Shown: piece after piece, positions 21,184-31,654 of the stretch | Layout: each line of letters opens with the position of its first letter | How positions within the stretch are numbered: position 1 is the stretch's first letter | Assembly: GCA_026122225.1 (NCBI GenBank) | Contig: JANEZZ010002067.1 | Coordinates: forward strand, 682,001 to 746,000 | Origin: Heloderma charlesbogerti | Lineage: Eukaryota; Chordata; Lepidosauria; Squamata; Helodermatidae | Reading direction: 5' to 3' | Length of the DNA: 64,000 nt | The notes under the pieces: model-generated | Databases searched by the model: none | What the model was told of the DNA's origin: nothing | Seen by the model: only the letters and a program-made list of their open reading frames with translations | Program-made: the position numbers and the translations under genes

Positions 21184-22934
21184 ATGAGCTATCCCACCCA
21201 ATTTTGTGTCATCTGCAAATTTGATCAGCATTCCCTGCAAGTCATTAATAAAAATGTTGAAGAGCACTGGGCCCAGGACTGAGCCCTGTGGTACCCCACT
21301 CATTACCTCTCCCCAGTTTGAGAAGGTCCCATTGATAAGCACTCTTTGAGTCCGATTCTGTAGCCAACTGTGAATCCACTGGATCGTTGTTTCATCTAGC
21401 CCACTTTGAGCTGGTTTGCTCATCAGGATATCATGGGGCACTTGGTTGAAAGCTTTGCTGAAGTTGAGGTATATGATGTCTACAGCATTCCCACGGTCTA
21501 CAAGGGAGGTTGCTTGATCAAAAAAAATGAGATCAGTTTCGTCTGGCAGGATTTGTTCTGGAAAAATCCATGTTGGCTTCAAGTAATCACTGCATTGTTT
21601 TCAAGGTGCTTACAGATGGATTGCTTTATCATCTGCTCCAGAATTTTCCCAGGGGTTGATGTCAGACTGACTGGTCTGTAGTTCCCAGGTACCTCCTTTT
21701 TACCCTTTTTGAAGATAGGGACAACATTAGCGCTCCTCCAGTCGTCTGGCACTTCACCTGTCCTCCATGATTTCTCAAAAAGAATAGATGGTGGTTCTGA
21801 GAATTCTTCTGCCAGTTCCTTTATTACTCTAGGATGCAGTTCATCTGATCCTGGAGATTTGAACTCATTCAAAGGAATTAGGTGTTCCTTGACCATATGC
21901 CTGTCGATCTCAAGCTGTAATCCTGCCCCTTCAGCCTGTACTTCGCCTTTGCCAGGGGGGTCATAGACCCTCTTTTGGGAGGAGACTGAGCCAAAGTAGG
22001 AATTGAGCACCTATGCCTTTTCTTTGTCATCTGTTATCATTTTGCCATCCTTATTTAATAGCCGAACCACCATTTCTTTCCTCTGTCTTTTACTATGCAT
22101 GTAGCTGAAGAAAGCCTTTTTGTTGCTTTTAGCATCCCTCGCTAACCTCAGGTCGTTCTCAGCTTTAGCCTTCCTGACGCCATCCCTGCAATTCTGTGCT
22201 ACCTGCCTGTACTCTTCCTTTGTTACTGGGCCTTCTTTCCACTTCCTATATGTGTCCTTTTTTGTTTTCAGGTCATCTCTAAGCTTTTTTGAAGCCACAT
22301 CGGCTTCTTCTGTTGTCTTCCACCTTTTCTTTTTGTTGGAATTGTTTGTAATTGTGCCTTGAGAATTTCCTTTTTTAAAAGCTCCCACCCATCTTGGACT
22401 CCTTTTCTCATTAGAGTTGCTTGCCATGGGACCTTACTGATCATTGTTCTGAGTTTATTAAAATCAGCTTTCCTAAAATCCAGGGTACACGTTTGACTAC
22501 ACTTGGCTTTTGCTTCCCTTAGAACCAAGAACTCAAGTATAACATGGTCGCTTTCCCCCAGAGTTCCTATAACTGCTACTTTATCCACTAAGTCATCTCT
22601 GTTGGTTAGGATCAAGTCAAGGATAGCCGATCCTCTATTTCCTTCCACTACTTTCTGTAGCCACACATGTCAGGAATTTCCTGGAGGGGCCATGTTTTGC
22701 AGAATTTGTCTCCCAACAAATATCGGGGAAATTGAAGTCCCCCATTACTACTACATCATGCTTCCTTGAAACATTGGCTATTTGCTTTACAAAAGTTTCA
22801 TCCTTGTTTTGTCCTTGATTGGGTGGCTGGTAGTAGACTCCAGCCTTTTATTCTTTGCTCCATTTATTTTGATCTAGATGCTCTCGATGGGGCTACCAAA
22901 CTCATCCTCCTGTATTCCTGTGCAGAGATATTTA
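21184..22934 (-). pseudogene. CR1 ORF2, RT and linker segment
   Basis: On the minus strand the order is [12 protein letters not shown] region, [12 protein letters not shown] sequence, [26 protein letters not shown], the Lys/Arg-rich linker (KKAFFSYMHSKRQRKE), [72 protein letters not shown] and FADDTKLGG. This is the CR1 RT with the FADD metal-binding motif intact. Frameshifts and internal stops separate the blocks, so no continuous ORF2 remains. Confidence 0.88.
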
Positions 22935-23690
22935 TAGGGATGTACGAAAGTCCCCTTACCTGGCTCCTCTGGGTTCCGCTGGGGGGGGGAGGCGCTCCGT
23001 CCCCCCCCGCGGAATCCTCGACATCCGGCCGCTGGCTAGCAGGGACGCAAATGGCAGCGGCCATAGCCGCCCCCATTTGCGTCCCTGTAGTCAGCCGTGA
23101 TGGGCTACGCAAAGACTTACATAGCCTATCACGTCTGGCTTTAAAAAAAAAAGCACGTACGCAAATGGCAGCGGCTACGGCCGCCACCATTTGTGTTCCT
23201 TATTTTTGGCCGTCTTAGTCTACGTAAATATTTATGTAGACTAAGACGGCGAAAATAAGGGGGAACGCAAATAGCATCCGCTACGCTATTTGCGTTCCCC
23301 TTATTTTCGCCGTCTTGGTCTACATAAATATTTACGTAGACTAAGACGGCCAAAAATAAGGAATGCAAATGGCGGCGGCCATAGCCGCCGCCATTTGCGT
23401 ACACGTTGTTGTTGTTGTTTTTAAGCCAGACGTGATAGGCTAAGTAAGTCTTTATATAGCCTATCATGTCTTGTAAAAAAAAACAACAACAACAAGACTG
23501 CAAATGGCGGCAGCCGTTCGGAAGACCAGCTGCCGCAGTCGCCGCTGCAGCTGCCACCACCGAGAAGATCCGTCCCAAGTAAGTCTCGTCCTGGGGGGGA
23601 TCCGCGGGGGGGCGGGAGGGGCAGGCCATTCCGCCACAGATTTTGGGGGGCCGAATGCACTGGCATTCGGCCTCACCGAGATCCGTGGCA
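22935..23690 (-). mobile_element. NPE-6, inserted in CR1 ORF2, right terminus lost
   Basis: The R end is left (TAGGGATGTACGAAAGTCC). The core is beta-alpha-beta-gamma-delta-gamma-beta-alpha, centred near 23282. The L domain is present up to cgagatccgtggca but the last ~20 bp (gaattctccgacatcccta) are missing. CR1 resumes at once with gtgcaacccc. Translated CR1 across the gap reads GGGVA then NISAQEYRR, close to collinear, so the loss took the element end with little host DNA. Donor-like motifs are CAGGTAAGG (left, minus) and CAAGTAAGT (right, plus). Confidence 0.88.
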
Positions 23691-23870
23691 GTGCAACCCC
23701 ACCTCCCTTTCTGTTCCTCCTGTTCTTTTTGAACAAGTTATATCCTTCAATTGCTGTATTCCAGTCATGAGAGTCATCCCACCAAGTCTCAGTTATACCT
23801 ATCAAGTCGTAATTTCCCTCCTGTATTAAGAGTTCAAGTTCATTCCGTTTGTTTCCCATACTCTGGGCAT
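23691..23870 (-). pseudogene. CR1 ORF2, N-terminal endonuclease segment
   Basis: The minus-strand frame reads MGNKRNELELLIQEG, YDLIGITETWWDDSHDW and GYNLFKKNRRNRKGGGVA. This is the start of the apurinic-type endonuclease domain of CR1, including the ITETW motif with its catalytic Glu. It is cut by NPE-6 after GGGVA. Confidence 0.85.
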
Positions 23871-23883
23871 TAGTATATAGACA

Positions 23884-24775
23884 TCAAAGACCATGTGTTT
23901 CATAGTCTGGCTTTCTTCCTACATGTGTCTGAAGACTATTATTGGGCAATATTAGAGCTGTTCTCCCCATTAAAGTGCATGAGCCTTCATCCATTTTTAC
24001 CCCCAACTTACATCCCTTCCCCGTAGGATTCAGTTTAAAGCTCTCCTGATGAAGTTCTTCATGCTGTGACCAAACACATTCTTCCCAGCCTTTGTGAGGT
24101 GCAACCTGTCCCTTGCCGACAGCCCATCTTCCAGGAAGTATAGCCCATGGTCCCAGAATCAAATCTCTCACACCAGCACCACCTCCGTAGCCAGTCATTC
24201 ACTACTGGAGTATTTCCGTTTCCCTTTCTATCCCTCTTCTAACTGCTGGAAGGATGGATGAGAAAACTATCTGGGCCCCAAAGTTCTTGAGTTTCCTTCC
24301 CAAAGCTTCAAAGTCTGACATGATTTCTTTGTAGCACCGCTTGGCAGTATCATTTGCTCCCACATGGATGAGAAGAAAGGATACCTGTCAGTGGGCTTTA
24401 TGAGTGCAGGCAACCTTTCAGTCACGTCTCTAATCCTTCCTCCTGGGAGACAACATACCTGGCAAGTCCACGGGTCTTCATGACATACTTGGGTCTCAAT
24501 CCCATGCAGCAAGGAGTCTCCCACTAATACTACTCTTCTTTTCTTCATGTTGTAGGCCTGAGTTTCATCACCTCTGCTTGACTGACCTTCAGCCTCTTGC
24601 TCACTGTCATGCAGGTTCCCCTGTAATTCTTCCTCTGCAGGCTGTCCTCCAGTCTTATCCTCAAGTACCTGGAATCAGTTCCACAGCTCCACTGCTTCCA
24701 CTGGTGCAGAGCGGCATCTAGTTCTTCTCCTAACTGTCACCCTTTTCCAAGGAGTATCCTCTACTGCATTTTTCC
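23884..24775 (-). pseudogene. CR1 ORF1, esterase-like domain
   Basis: On the minus strand: KKRRVVLVGDSLLHGIE contains the GDS nucleophile block of an SGNH hydrolase, followed by CLPGGRIRDVTERLPALI and, after a frameshift, GGAGVRDLILGPWA and a conserved tail. CR1 ORF1 proteins are known to carry such an esterase domain. Upstream the Arg-rich stretch VEDTPWKRVTVRRRTR leads to the NPE-7 junction. Several frame breaks are present. Confidence 0.8.
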
Positions 24776-25709
24776 TAGGGATGGACAAAAGTCCCTTACC
24801 TGGTCCCACAGCTGTTTTCGGTGGGGGGGGAGGCGTTCCGGTTCTCCCCCCAAAATTCTTGGTGGGTGGGGAGGCGCCCCGCCCCTCCCAGCCAAAATTG
24901 AGGCCGGGGTGGAGGCGCCCCATCCCTCCCCACCGAAATTCTGGCCGGGGGGGGAGCGCCCCGCCTCTCCAGCCGCGAAAGAAAAAAGTTATGTAAAAAA
25001 AAAAAAAGTGATAGGCTACGTAACGATTTACGTAGCCTATCATGGCTAGATTTTCAGTCAGCCGTGATAGGCTATGTAAAGATTTACATAGCCTATCACG
25101 GCTGACTTTGAAAAAAAAAAAGCGCATACACAAATGGCAGCGCCCATGGGCACCGCCATTTGCGTTCGTTATTTGGGCACGGGTAGTCTACGTAAAGATT
25201 TACGTAGATTATGGCGAAAATAGCGTTGCCCTTATTTTTTCCGGAGTCTACATAAATCTTTAAAATTTTCCGGAGTCTACGTAAATCTACCTGTGCCCAA
25301 ATAAGGAACACAAATGGCAGCGCCCATGGGCGCCGCCATTTGCGTATGTGCTTTTTTCCCCCCCCAAAGTCAGCCATGATAGGCTATGTAAAGATTTACA
25401 TAGCCTATCACAGCTTTGAAAATCTAGCCATGATAGGCTACGTAAATCATTACGTAGCCTATCATTTTTATTTTTTTTTTTACTTTCCTGGGAAATGGCG
25501 GCGGCAGCAGCCGGTCGGAAGACCAGCCGCCACCGCTGCCACCGAAACACTGCTGAACCGCCACCAGGACCCGCCACCGAGAGGGACATTCGCATGAGGT
25601 AAGTCCCATCCCGGGGGGGGGCGGAGAGTTTCCCCACCAATTTCGGGGGGCCGAATGCGTTGGCATTCGGCCTCCCGGAGATTCATGGAGAAATTCTCCG
25701 ACATCCCTA
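24776..25709 (-). mobile_element. NPE-7 (934 bp), perfect TSD ATTTTTCC
   Basis: The R end is left (TAGGGATGGACAAAAGTCCC) and the L end right (CTCCGACATCCCTA). ATTTTTCC is duplicated exactly at 24768-24775 and 25710-25717, inside CR1 ORF1. The core is alpha-alpha-beta-gamma-(reduced centre)-gamma-beta-alpha-alpha. The centre has lost delta and one arm of gamma. The R domain contains about four G/C-rich subrepeats (24830-24985), one more than NPE-1. Outward motifs are CAGGTAAGG (minus, left) and GAGGTAAGT (plus, right). Confidence 0.92.
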
Positions 25710-25946
25710 ATTTTTCCTCACCTCAGCATGTCCCACTTCTGCCTCAGCTTGCTATTGCTCTTCAAGCTTCTGGTCTTCACTTTGCTGCTGTAGTTCCCCC
25801 ATTCTGTCCAAGAACTCTTCGTGTTCTCTTATTCCCCGGAAGGTCGACATTCGCCACTCCAGTCCTCTTACTTTTTCTTCCAGCAGCGTGATCAACGTGC
25901 ACTTGTTGCAGGTGTAGGCCATGTTGTTCTCAGGCAAGACACACAT
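25710..25946 (-). pseudogene. CR1 ORF1, N-terminal segment
   Basis: The minus-strand frame reads NNMAYTCNKCTLITLLEEKV, then RGLEWRMSTFRGIREHEEFL, then DRMGELQQQSEDQKLEEQ. It has a CxxC pair followed by a heptad-rich helix, the usual start of CR1 ORF1 (zinc-binding motif plus coiled coil). It runs into NPE-7. Confidence 0.75.
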
Positions 25947-26048
25947 TGTAGGTCACCACCACCACTGGAGAATCTTGTCCTTCCATAGTCTCTTTTCCCT
26001 TTTTGTGTCTAGTTTTCTGATTGTTCTAGACTAGCCTGTGCCTGCTCC

Positions 26049-26661
26049 TAGGGATGTCAGAGAATTCCGCCACGGACTCCATTCTTTAGAATCCAGCCCC
26101 CTGGAATCCATGGTGGAACAACCTCCCCCCCACCGCCACCCCACGGAATCCCCCTGGGACAGAGCTTACCTGGCAGTGGATGCAGCGGCAGATGCAGCAG
26201 TGGCGGCTCTGGCTGGTCTCCCGGCCGGCCACTTCCGGGGTGCTGCGGCCGCAAATGGCAGCTGTTGTAGCGGCCACCATTTGCATCCTTGCAGCCAGCC
26301 ATGATAGGCTACATAAGTATTTACGTAGCCTATCACGGCAAAGAGCAGGGACGCAAATGGCGGCCGCTACGCCATTTGCGTCCCTGCTGTGTGCCGTGAT
26401 ATAGGCTACATAAATACTTATGTAGCCTGTCATGGCTGACTGCAAGGATGCAAATGGCAGCCACTACGATGGCCGTCATTTGCGGCTGCAGCAGCCCGGC
26501 CACAGCTGGAACTCCGACAGCAGCCAGCCCCGGCCAGCGGCTCTGCGGAGCTGCCATGAAGTGAATCCGGCCAAGGAGGATTCCGGGGGGAGGGACAGAA
26601 CACCTCCCCCCCACCACGGATTGCCCGGCACAGAGCCAGGTAAGACTTTCATACATCCCTA
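26049..26661 (+). mobile_element. NPE-8 (613 bp, short class), perfect TSD CCTGCTCC
   Basis: The L end is left (TAGGGATGTCAGAGAATTCC) and the R end right (CTTTCATACATCCCTA). CCTGCTCC is exact at 26041-26048 and 26662-26669. The core is beta-alpha-delta'-alpha-beta, symmetric about ~26366. No gamma module. Outward motifs are CAGGTAAGC (minus, left) and CAGGTAAGA (plus, right). It lies just upstream of CR1 ORF1 in CR1 orientation. Confidence 0.92.
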
Positions 26662-26880
26662 CCTGCTCCTCTGCTCACTAGAGGTTAAAAGCAGAGTCCC
26701 ACTGATGTGGAAGTGTGTGTTACAAGAAAAATAATTTTAAAAATGTTAGGGGCCTCCCCCTTGACCTCCCTGCTGAACTCCCCTGGCCAACTCCTGTTTG
26801 GTCCCCCTGGTCGCTCACTCTGGTCACTCACTCTCTGGGAGCTTGCTTGCTTCTGTAGTCCCTGGACCAGCTGGAGCAGC

Positions 26881-26925
26881 TTCCTCTGCTCTGCTCTGCT
26901 CTGCTCTGCTCTGCTCTGCTCTGCT
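26881..26925. repeat. (CTCTG)n microsatellite
   Basis: Eight or nine tandem CTCTG/TCTGC units, inside or at the 5' edge of the CR1. Confidence 0.9.
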
Positions 26926-27113
26926 GGGAGGTGGGAAACAGACTCAATGTCAGGTGCACAGACTTCTCTGGAGCAGATTTGGGCATGTGCTGAGGTGGTG
27001 GTACAGGTGGGAAGTGGGATCAGTTCTTCCAGCAGTGTTCATTCCATTGGATACATCCCAAGAGTTTTATATATTTTATATTTACACTTCAGTGGAGGAG
27101 GAGGTTATTATGC

Positions 27114-27226
27114 TAGAACAGCCTTTCCCAACCACATATGTTGGACTGCAACTCCCAGAATCCCACAGCCAGCATGGAAGATGTAGTCCAACACATCTGG
27201 GCACCAGGTTAGGGAAGGCTGTTCTA
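27114..27226. mobile_element. AACTCCCAT-type palindromic MITE, complete
   Basis: Termini TAGAACAGCCTTTCCCAACC and GGTTAGGGAAGGCTGTTCTA are 20-bp inverted repeats. The inner phrases ttggactgcaactcccagaa and gatgtagtccaacacatctg are the family body. It is the best-preserved copy in the window. Confidence 0.75.
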
Positions 27227-27370
27227 GAAGATAAACAGGACTGAGACTGGCGGCTGCTTCCTCAGCAGCATTTTTTTTTTTACTGCTTTCTTCTTCCTGG
27301 AGAGATCCAAGCCAACCATGGTCCCACCTGGCCAATCAGATCTGTCTGCCTATATGATGTCACTGAGGGC

Positions 27371-28675
27371 TAGGGGTGTACGAAACCCCGCTTACCTGGC
27401 TCTGCCGGGTTCCGCAGGTGGGGGGAGGCAATCCATTCCTCCCCCTGGAATCCTCGATGGGGGGGGGAGGCGATCCATTCCTCCCCCCCAGAATCCTGCC
27501 TGGCCAGGTCTGCCTGGCCAGCTCTGATCCGGGCCAGGCCAACCTGCAGCAGGGCCTCCAGCCACTGCCGGGCTGCTGCGGACGCAAACGGCGTCCTGTG
27601 TAGGGGACACCATTTGCGTCCCTACGCCGGCCCGTGATAGGCTACGTAAATATTTACGTAGCCTATCACAGCTAAAGCGGGAATGCAAATAGCATAGGGG
27701 ATGCCATTTGCATCCCTGCTTTAGCTGTGATAGGCTACATAAATATATACGTAGCCTATCAAGGGCCGGCATAGGGACGCAAATGGCAGCTGCTACGACA
27801 GCCGCCATTTGCACCTAGGGATGTCAGAGAATTCCGCGACGGATCTCAGTGAGGCCGAATGCCAGTGCATTTGGCCGCCAGAAATCCATCGCGGAATGAA
27901 GCCCCCGCCCCCCTCAACCCACGAAAGGCGCACGGGGCGAAGTCCCCGCCATCCCCAACCCACAAAAGGCGTGTGAAATGGAGCACTTACCTGCTCCCAT
28001 CCGCGCTGCTTTGCGAATGGCAGCCGTCCTGCAGCCGCCATTCGCTTCTTCATAGCCATGATAGGCTACGTAAATACTTATGTAGCCTATCACGGCTAAT
28101 GCAGGGACACCATTTGCATCCCTGCGGAGGCCGTGATATGCTATGTAAGCATTTACGTAGCCTATCACGGCAGGGGGGAAAAATCCCAGCGTACGCAAAT
28201 GGCGGCGGCTACTGCCATTTGCATATGCTGGGGTTTTTTTCCCCCTGCCGTGATAGGCTACGTAAATATTTACAGAATATAAATACAGGGACGCAAATGG
28301 CGGCGGCTATGACAGCCACCATTTGCATACCTGCAGGGCTGCCCAGTGGCCAGATGTCCGGCTGCGGGCGGATCGCCTCCCCCCCATCGAGGATTCCGGG
28401 GAGAGGGACGGAGCGCCTCCCCCCCCCAGCGGAAACAGAACGGAATGGAAGGTAAGTGTTCCGTCCATCCCTATTTGCAGCCATAGCAGCCCGGCAGCAG
28501 CCAGAGACGCTGCCGCCACCGCCGCTGCCGGCGCTGCAGCCAGGTAGGTTCCGTTTCACAGGGCTTTCGCAGGGTGGTGGGGCGGGGGGCTCCGTTCTGC
28601 CATGGATTCCAGGGGGCCGAATTCACTGGAATTTGCCCCCCCTGGGATCCATGGCGGAATTCTCCAACATCCCTA
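27371..28675 (-). mobile_element. NPE-9, perfect TSD CTGAGGGC, split by NPE-10
   Basis: The R end is left (TAGGGGTGTACGAAACCCC) and the L end right (CTCCAACATCCCTA). CTGAGGGC is exact at 27363-27370 and 28676-28683. Without NPE-10 and its duplication the element is about 639 bp, short class, with core beta-alpha-delta'-alpha-beta. Outward motifs are CAGGTAAGC (minus, left) and CAGGTAGGT (plus, right). Open frames across the right half are not supported as coding. Confidence 0.93.
27816..28473 (+). mobile_element. NPE-10 (658 bp) nested inside NPE-9
   Basis: The L end is left (TAGGGATGTCAGAGAATTCC) and the R end right (GTTCCGTCCATCCCTA). TTTGCACC (27808-27815) and TTTGCAGC (28474-28481) are a 7-of-8 duplication taken from the beta hairpin of NPE-9. 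The core is beta-alpha-(half delta')-alpha-beta-alpha-beta with partial units. Outward motifs are CAGGTAAGT (minus, left) and AAGGTAAGT (plus, right). Confidence 0.92.
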
Positions 28676-28683
28676 CTGAGGGC

Positions 28684-29744
28684 AAAAGAAGCGAAATGCC
28701 TTGCTGTCAGTGTAAATATGTCTTCAGGTCGGAGGGGAGGAAATATGACCCCGCTGGTGAGGCTGTCAATCAGTGTTTTGCCACACAGCACTGTGATGCT
28801 TTGGTTGCCTGTCTTCAGCACCACTGCCTTAGCATAGTGAGCAAGACAGGGAGTGTTCGCCTGGTTGCCTTGGCCATGGGGATGTGTTCTCCCAACAAGA
28901 CTAATCAATATTTCCACCCCCTTTCTGCAGTGCCCCTGCGGAAATCACAGGGAGGGGGAGAAATGTGTGCAAAAGGCAACATTCTTCCTGAAGCTCACTC
29001 CTCACGTCAGCGCCACACTATTTGGCAATTGATTAGTCCCTGTGCATCTGTTGGGGGGAATCCTTTGCCTTAACCTGAATTAAAAAGAGATTTGACCCAT
29101 GGATTTAAAATGGATATTGCATTAGGGAATTTTACTGAGATTCCAACAAGCCATCTCACTGTGAAGAACAAGTACAAATCTCTTAGTCATATATGACAGT
29201 GTTTTGCACCCAGTGAGATTATCTGTAGAGCATATTCCATTCAACATTGTGTGAAAATATCTGATCTCAGAAAAGACTACTAGTTCCCCAAAGGCCAGGC
29301 TTTCTTGGCATCTGCCAGCCTCAATATATCCAGAGATCTGCAACTTCTTTAAATAAACACCATTACCTGATGAAATTTCTATTTAAGAGATTTCCTTTGT
29401 GAATTAGTAACAACGCTGTTGCTAGGCAGTCACTGAATAATGTATAATACGACACTAGAAAACCAACTTGCCCATGTCGATACTGGTTTAATTTCAAATG
29501 TATAGCTACAGTGATCTTGTCTTTACATGAGTTGTACAATACGACACTGAATGAGCCAACGTTTATTCATCATGTTTTGGATAAAATGCGTGGGCACATT
29601 CTCCTTCATTTTCCCAATGAAACTGTGTGTGTTGTTTTTAATTCTAAACACATTTCCTGAAAATTGAACTGCTTTGATGTCAATAAGTGTGGCATAGTGG
29701 ATAGATGTTAGTCTCATTTATTTTTTTAATTTTATTTATTTATT
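28684..29744. other. Unannotated stretch
   Basis: No gene or transposon recognised. GTTGCTAGGC at 29418-29427 is a half match to an RFX X-box. Confidence 0.45.
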
Positions 29745-29936
29745 TTTACATTTAATAATAACATAGCATTATTTCTCTTGTGAGGAACCAAATCCAAGGC
29801 AACTCACATAGTCCTCCTCCTCTCCATTTGGCCCAAAGTCACCCACCGAGCTTCATGACTGAAAGGGGGGACTAGAACCCAGATCTCTTGAGTCCCAATA
29901 CAACACTCTAACCATTACACCACACTCGCTCTCTGA
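29745..29936 (-). mobile_element. tRNA-derived SINE
   Basis: On the minus strand the head reads GTGGTGTAATGGTTAGAGTG (box A) and GGTTCTAGTCC (box B), followed by the body phrase atgaagctcggtgggtgact and a T/A-rich tail. The head spans 29863-29935. Both promoter boxes are recognisable but mutated. Member of a SINE family common in squamates. Confidence 0.75.
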
Positions 29937-31451
29937 CTTAGTCTGGCTTAGACCAGACTTCAAATCCCTGCTCTTTCATGAAGACTCTTGGCTGAGCCAA
30001 AGACCATCTCTCATGCAGGATTAGATTAACATACCTTACAGGAGGGATAGGAAACCTCCAGCCCACAGAGGATCCCCTTCTGGCCTTCCAGCCTCTCTCC
30101 CACATCCTCTCCAGTTTGTTGTGAGGATATAATAGGAAATGTGAACACCTATGAAATGAAAGCATGACCAGGTAACACAGAGCCTATAGATGCACAATCC
30201 TAAACTTACTATAAAGTTCATGCCAACAGCCCTCATGATTGTCAGCCCATTAGCAGCACTATGTGCTCCCAACATCTGAACTCCCCAACTTTGAATGGAC
30301 CTGTATGCCATTTTGTGGTCCCTTGAGGTCCACAGGGGAAGCTGGTAGCATCTGATGGCAGAACATGGCAATAAAGAAAATAAGATCTTGGATAGCTCCA
30401 AGTGGGTCCTGCTGGCTGAAACTCTCTCCTAATATAACAGTAGGAAGATGTTGTCTCAGAAGGAAGCTAAAATCAACTTATGTAGGCTGACAGTTCTTGT
30501 AGATTGGTCAGCTCCACCCCTCCTAGAGAAGCCAACTGGACTGTTAAAGGGTGTTCACCTGATTTCGTAGCTTTTCTATGAGGCTAGGGAGATAGAGGTT
30601 TGGCTGAGGGAATCATCCTCTGAGCCAGAGGATGAAGGCAGTGCTGTGTCCTCTGGCTGAGAGGGCCCTGCATAAGGCACTGACTCACCTATTCCTGAAG
30701 AGGTAGGCTGTGTCTCATCAGAATCATCTGCTGCACACTGGAAGGGTGAAGGGATGGGGGTCATGCCAGCCAGAGCCTATAGAAATATGATTGCTACCGT
30801 GTAACCTGTCAAATTACAGACAGGCCAGTCATTCACTGCATCAGTGGAACAAAACAAATAGGGTATCTAGGTTTTTGTGACCATGATTAGTAATGGGTAT
30901 CTATTTAGTAATATCATTTTGTTTTAATTTGAAATACAGAGTTGAAAAAGATCTCTAACACTTAATAGTGATTGTCTCATGCAATTATCAGAGTGGGAAT
31001 GACAAACACTGATTGTGAATTATATTTTCACAAAACAATGTACTCCTTTAGCTCTTATTTTAAAAACTGCTAGAGACAGAGGAGCTGCCCCTGGCTCACA
31101 TCAGATTGCCTTGGGAGCATTCTGAGCTACTTTCCAGCAAAAATTGGAAATGGGTGGGCTTATTTCACAAGACAATCCAACTTTAGAAGTCATCTTCCCC
31201 CTCTGTCCTAACCAGCATCTCAGTCCCTGAATGAACCACCTTACCAGTCTTTATACCCCCTTCCCTTTAAAACAGAACTACCATGCCAGTAGTGGCAAGG
31301 CAACAGTTTCATGTTGGAAAAGAGAAAGAGGGAGATCTATGCCTGTCCTCCCTCTCTGGTGCCCTGGTGTGCTGCCATGCAGTGCAACAAGTCAAAGGGC
31401 CAGGTGGCTCTTGAGAGATGTAGTTTCCCCAATGGTTACTGGATAGTCCTT
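29937..31451. other. Unannotated stretch
   Basis: No confident gene or repeat. A 62-codon minus-strand frame at 30576-30764 encodes an acidic, Ser-rich peptide (ESVPYAGPSQPEDTALPSSS). It has no recognised family and could come from the N-terminal part of a retroelement. Confidence 0.4.
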
Positions 31452-31654
31452 GGGAAAATTATTTATTTATTTATTGCATTTCTATACCGCCCCATAGCTG
31501 AAGGTTTCTGGGCAGTTTACAAAAGTCAAAACATTAAATACAATATAAAAAGTTTTAAAGCCATTTACAAAAAAAGCACAGAAACAACATACACAAACAA
31601 CATTGAACTAAAAACAACATTGAACTATCAGACATAACTAAAGACACATCCAGG

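Larger units (their letters stand above)
18783..26880 (-). mobile_element. CR1 LINE, near full length, broken by five NPEs and a BovB piece
   Basis: The 3' end is at 18783 (catagaatagtagtagaatt tail, ggttggaaggggcctacaag). ORF2, ORF1 and probable 5' UTR follow in order up to about 26.9 kb. Insertions occupy 19715-21183 (NPE-4, BovB, NPE-5), 22935-23690 (NPE-6), 24776-25709 (NPE-7) and 26049-26661 (NPE-8). Removing NPE-7 and NPE-8 restores continuous CR1. About 70 bp of CR1 is present twice (19620-19692 and 21184-21255), showing a local duplication. The 5' boundary is approximate and rests on CR1-like G/C-rich sequence up to the CTCTG repeat. Confidence 0.8.

Noticed and set aside
27859..28455. 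198-codon plus-strand open frame
   Set aside because: Contained in NPE-10. Content is alternating alpha and beta hairpins.
28456..29073. 205-codon plus-strand open frame
   Set aside because: It begins in NPE-10/NPE-9 end sequence and runs into unrelated flank. Chance frame.
30576..30764. Host exon encoding an acidic Ser-rich peptide
   Set aside because: Short and low-complexity, with no recognisable splice context or family.
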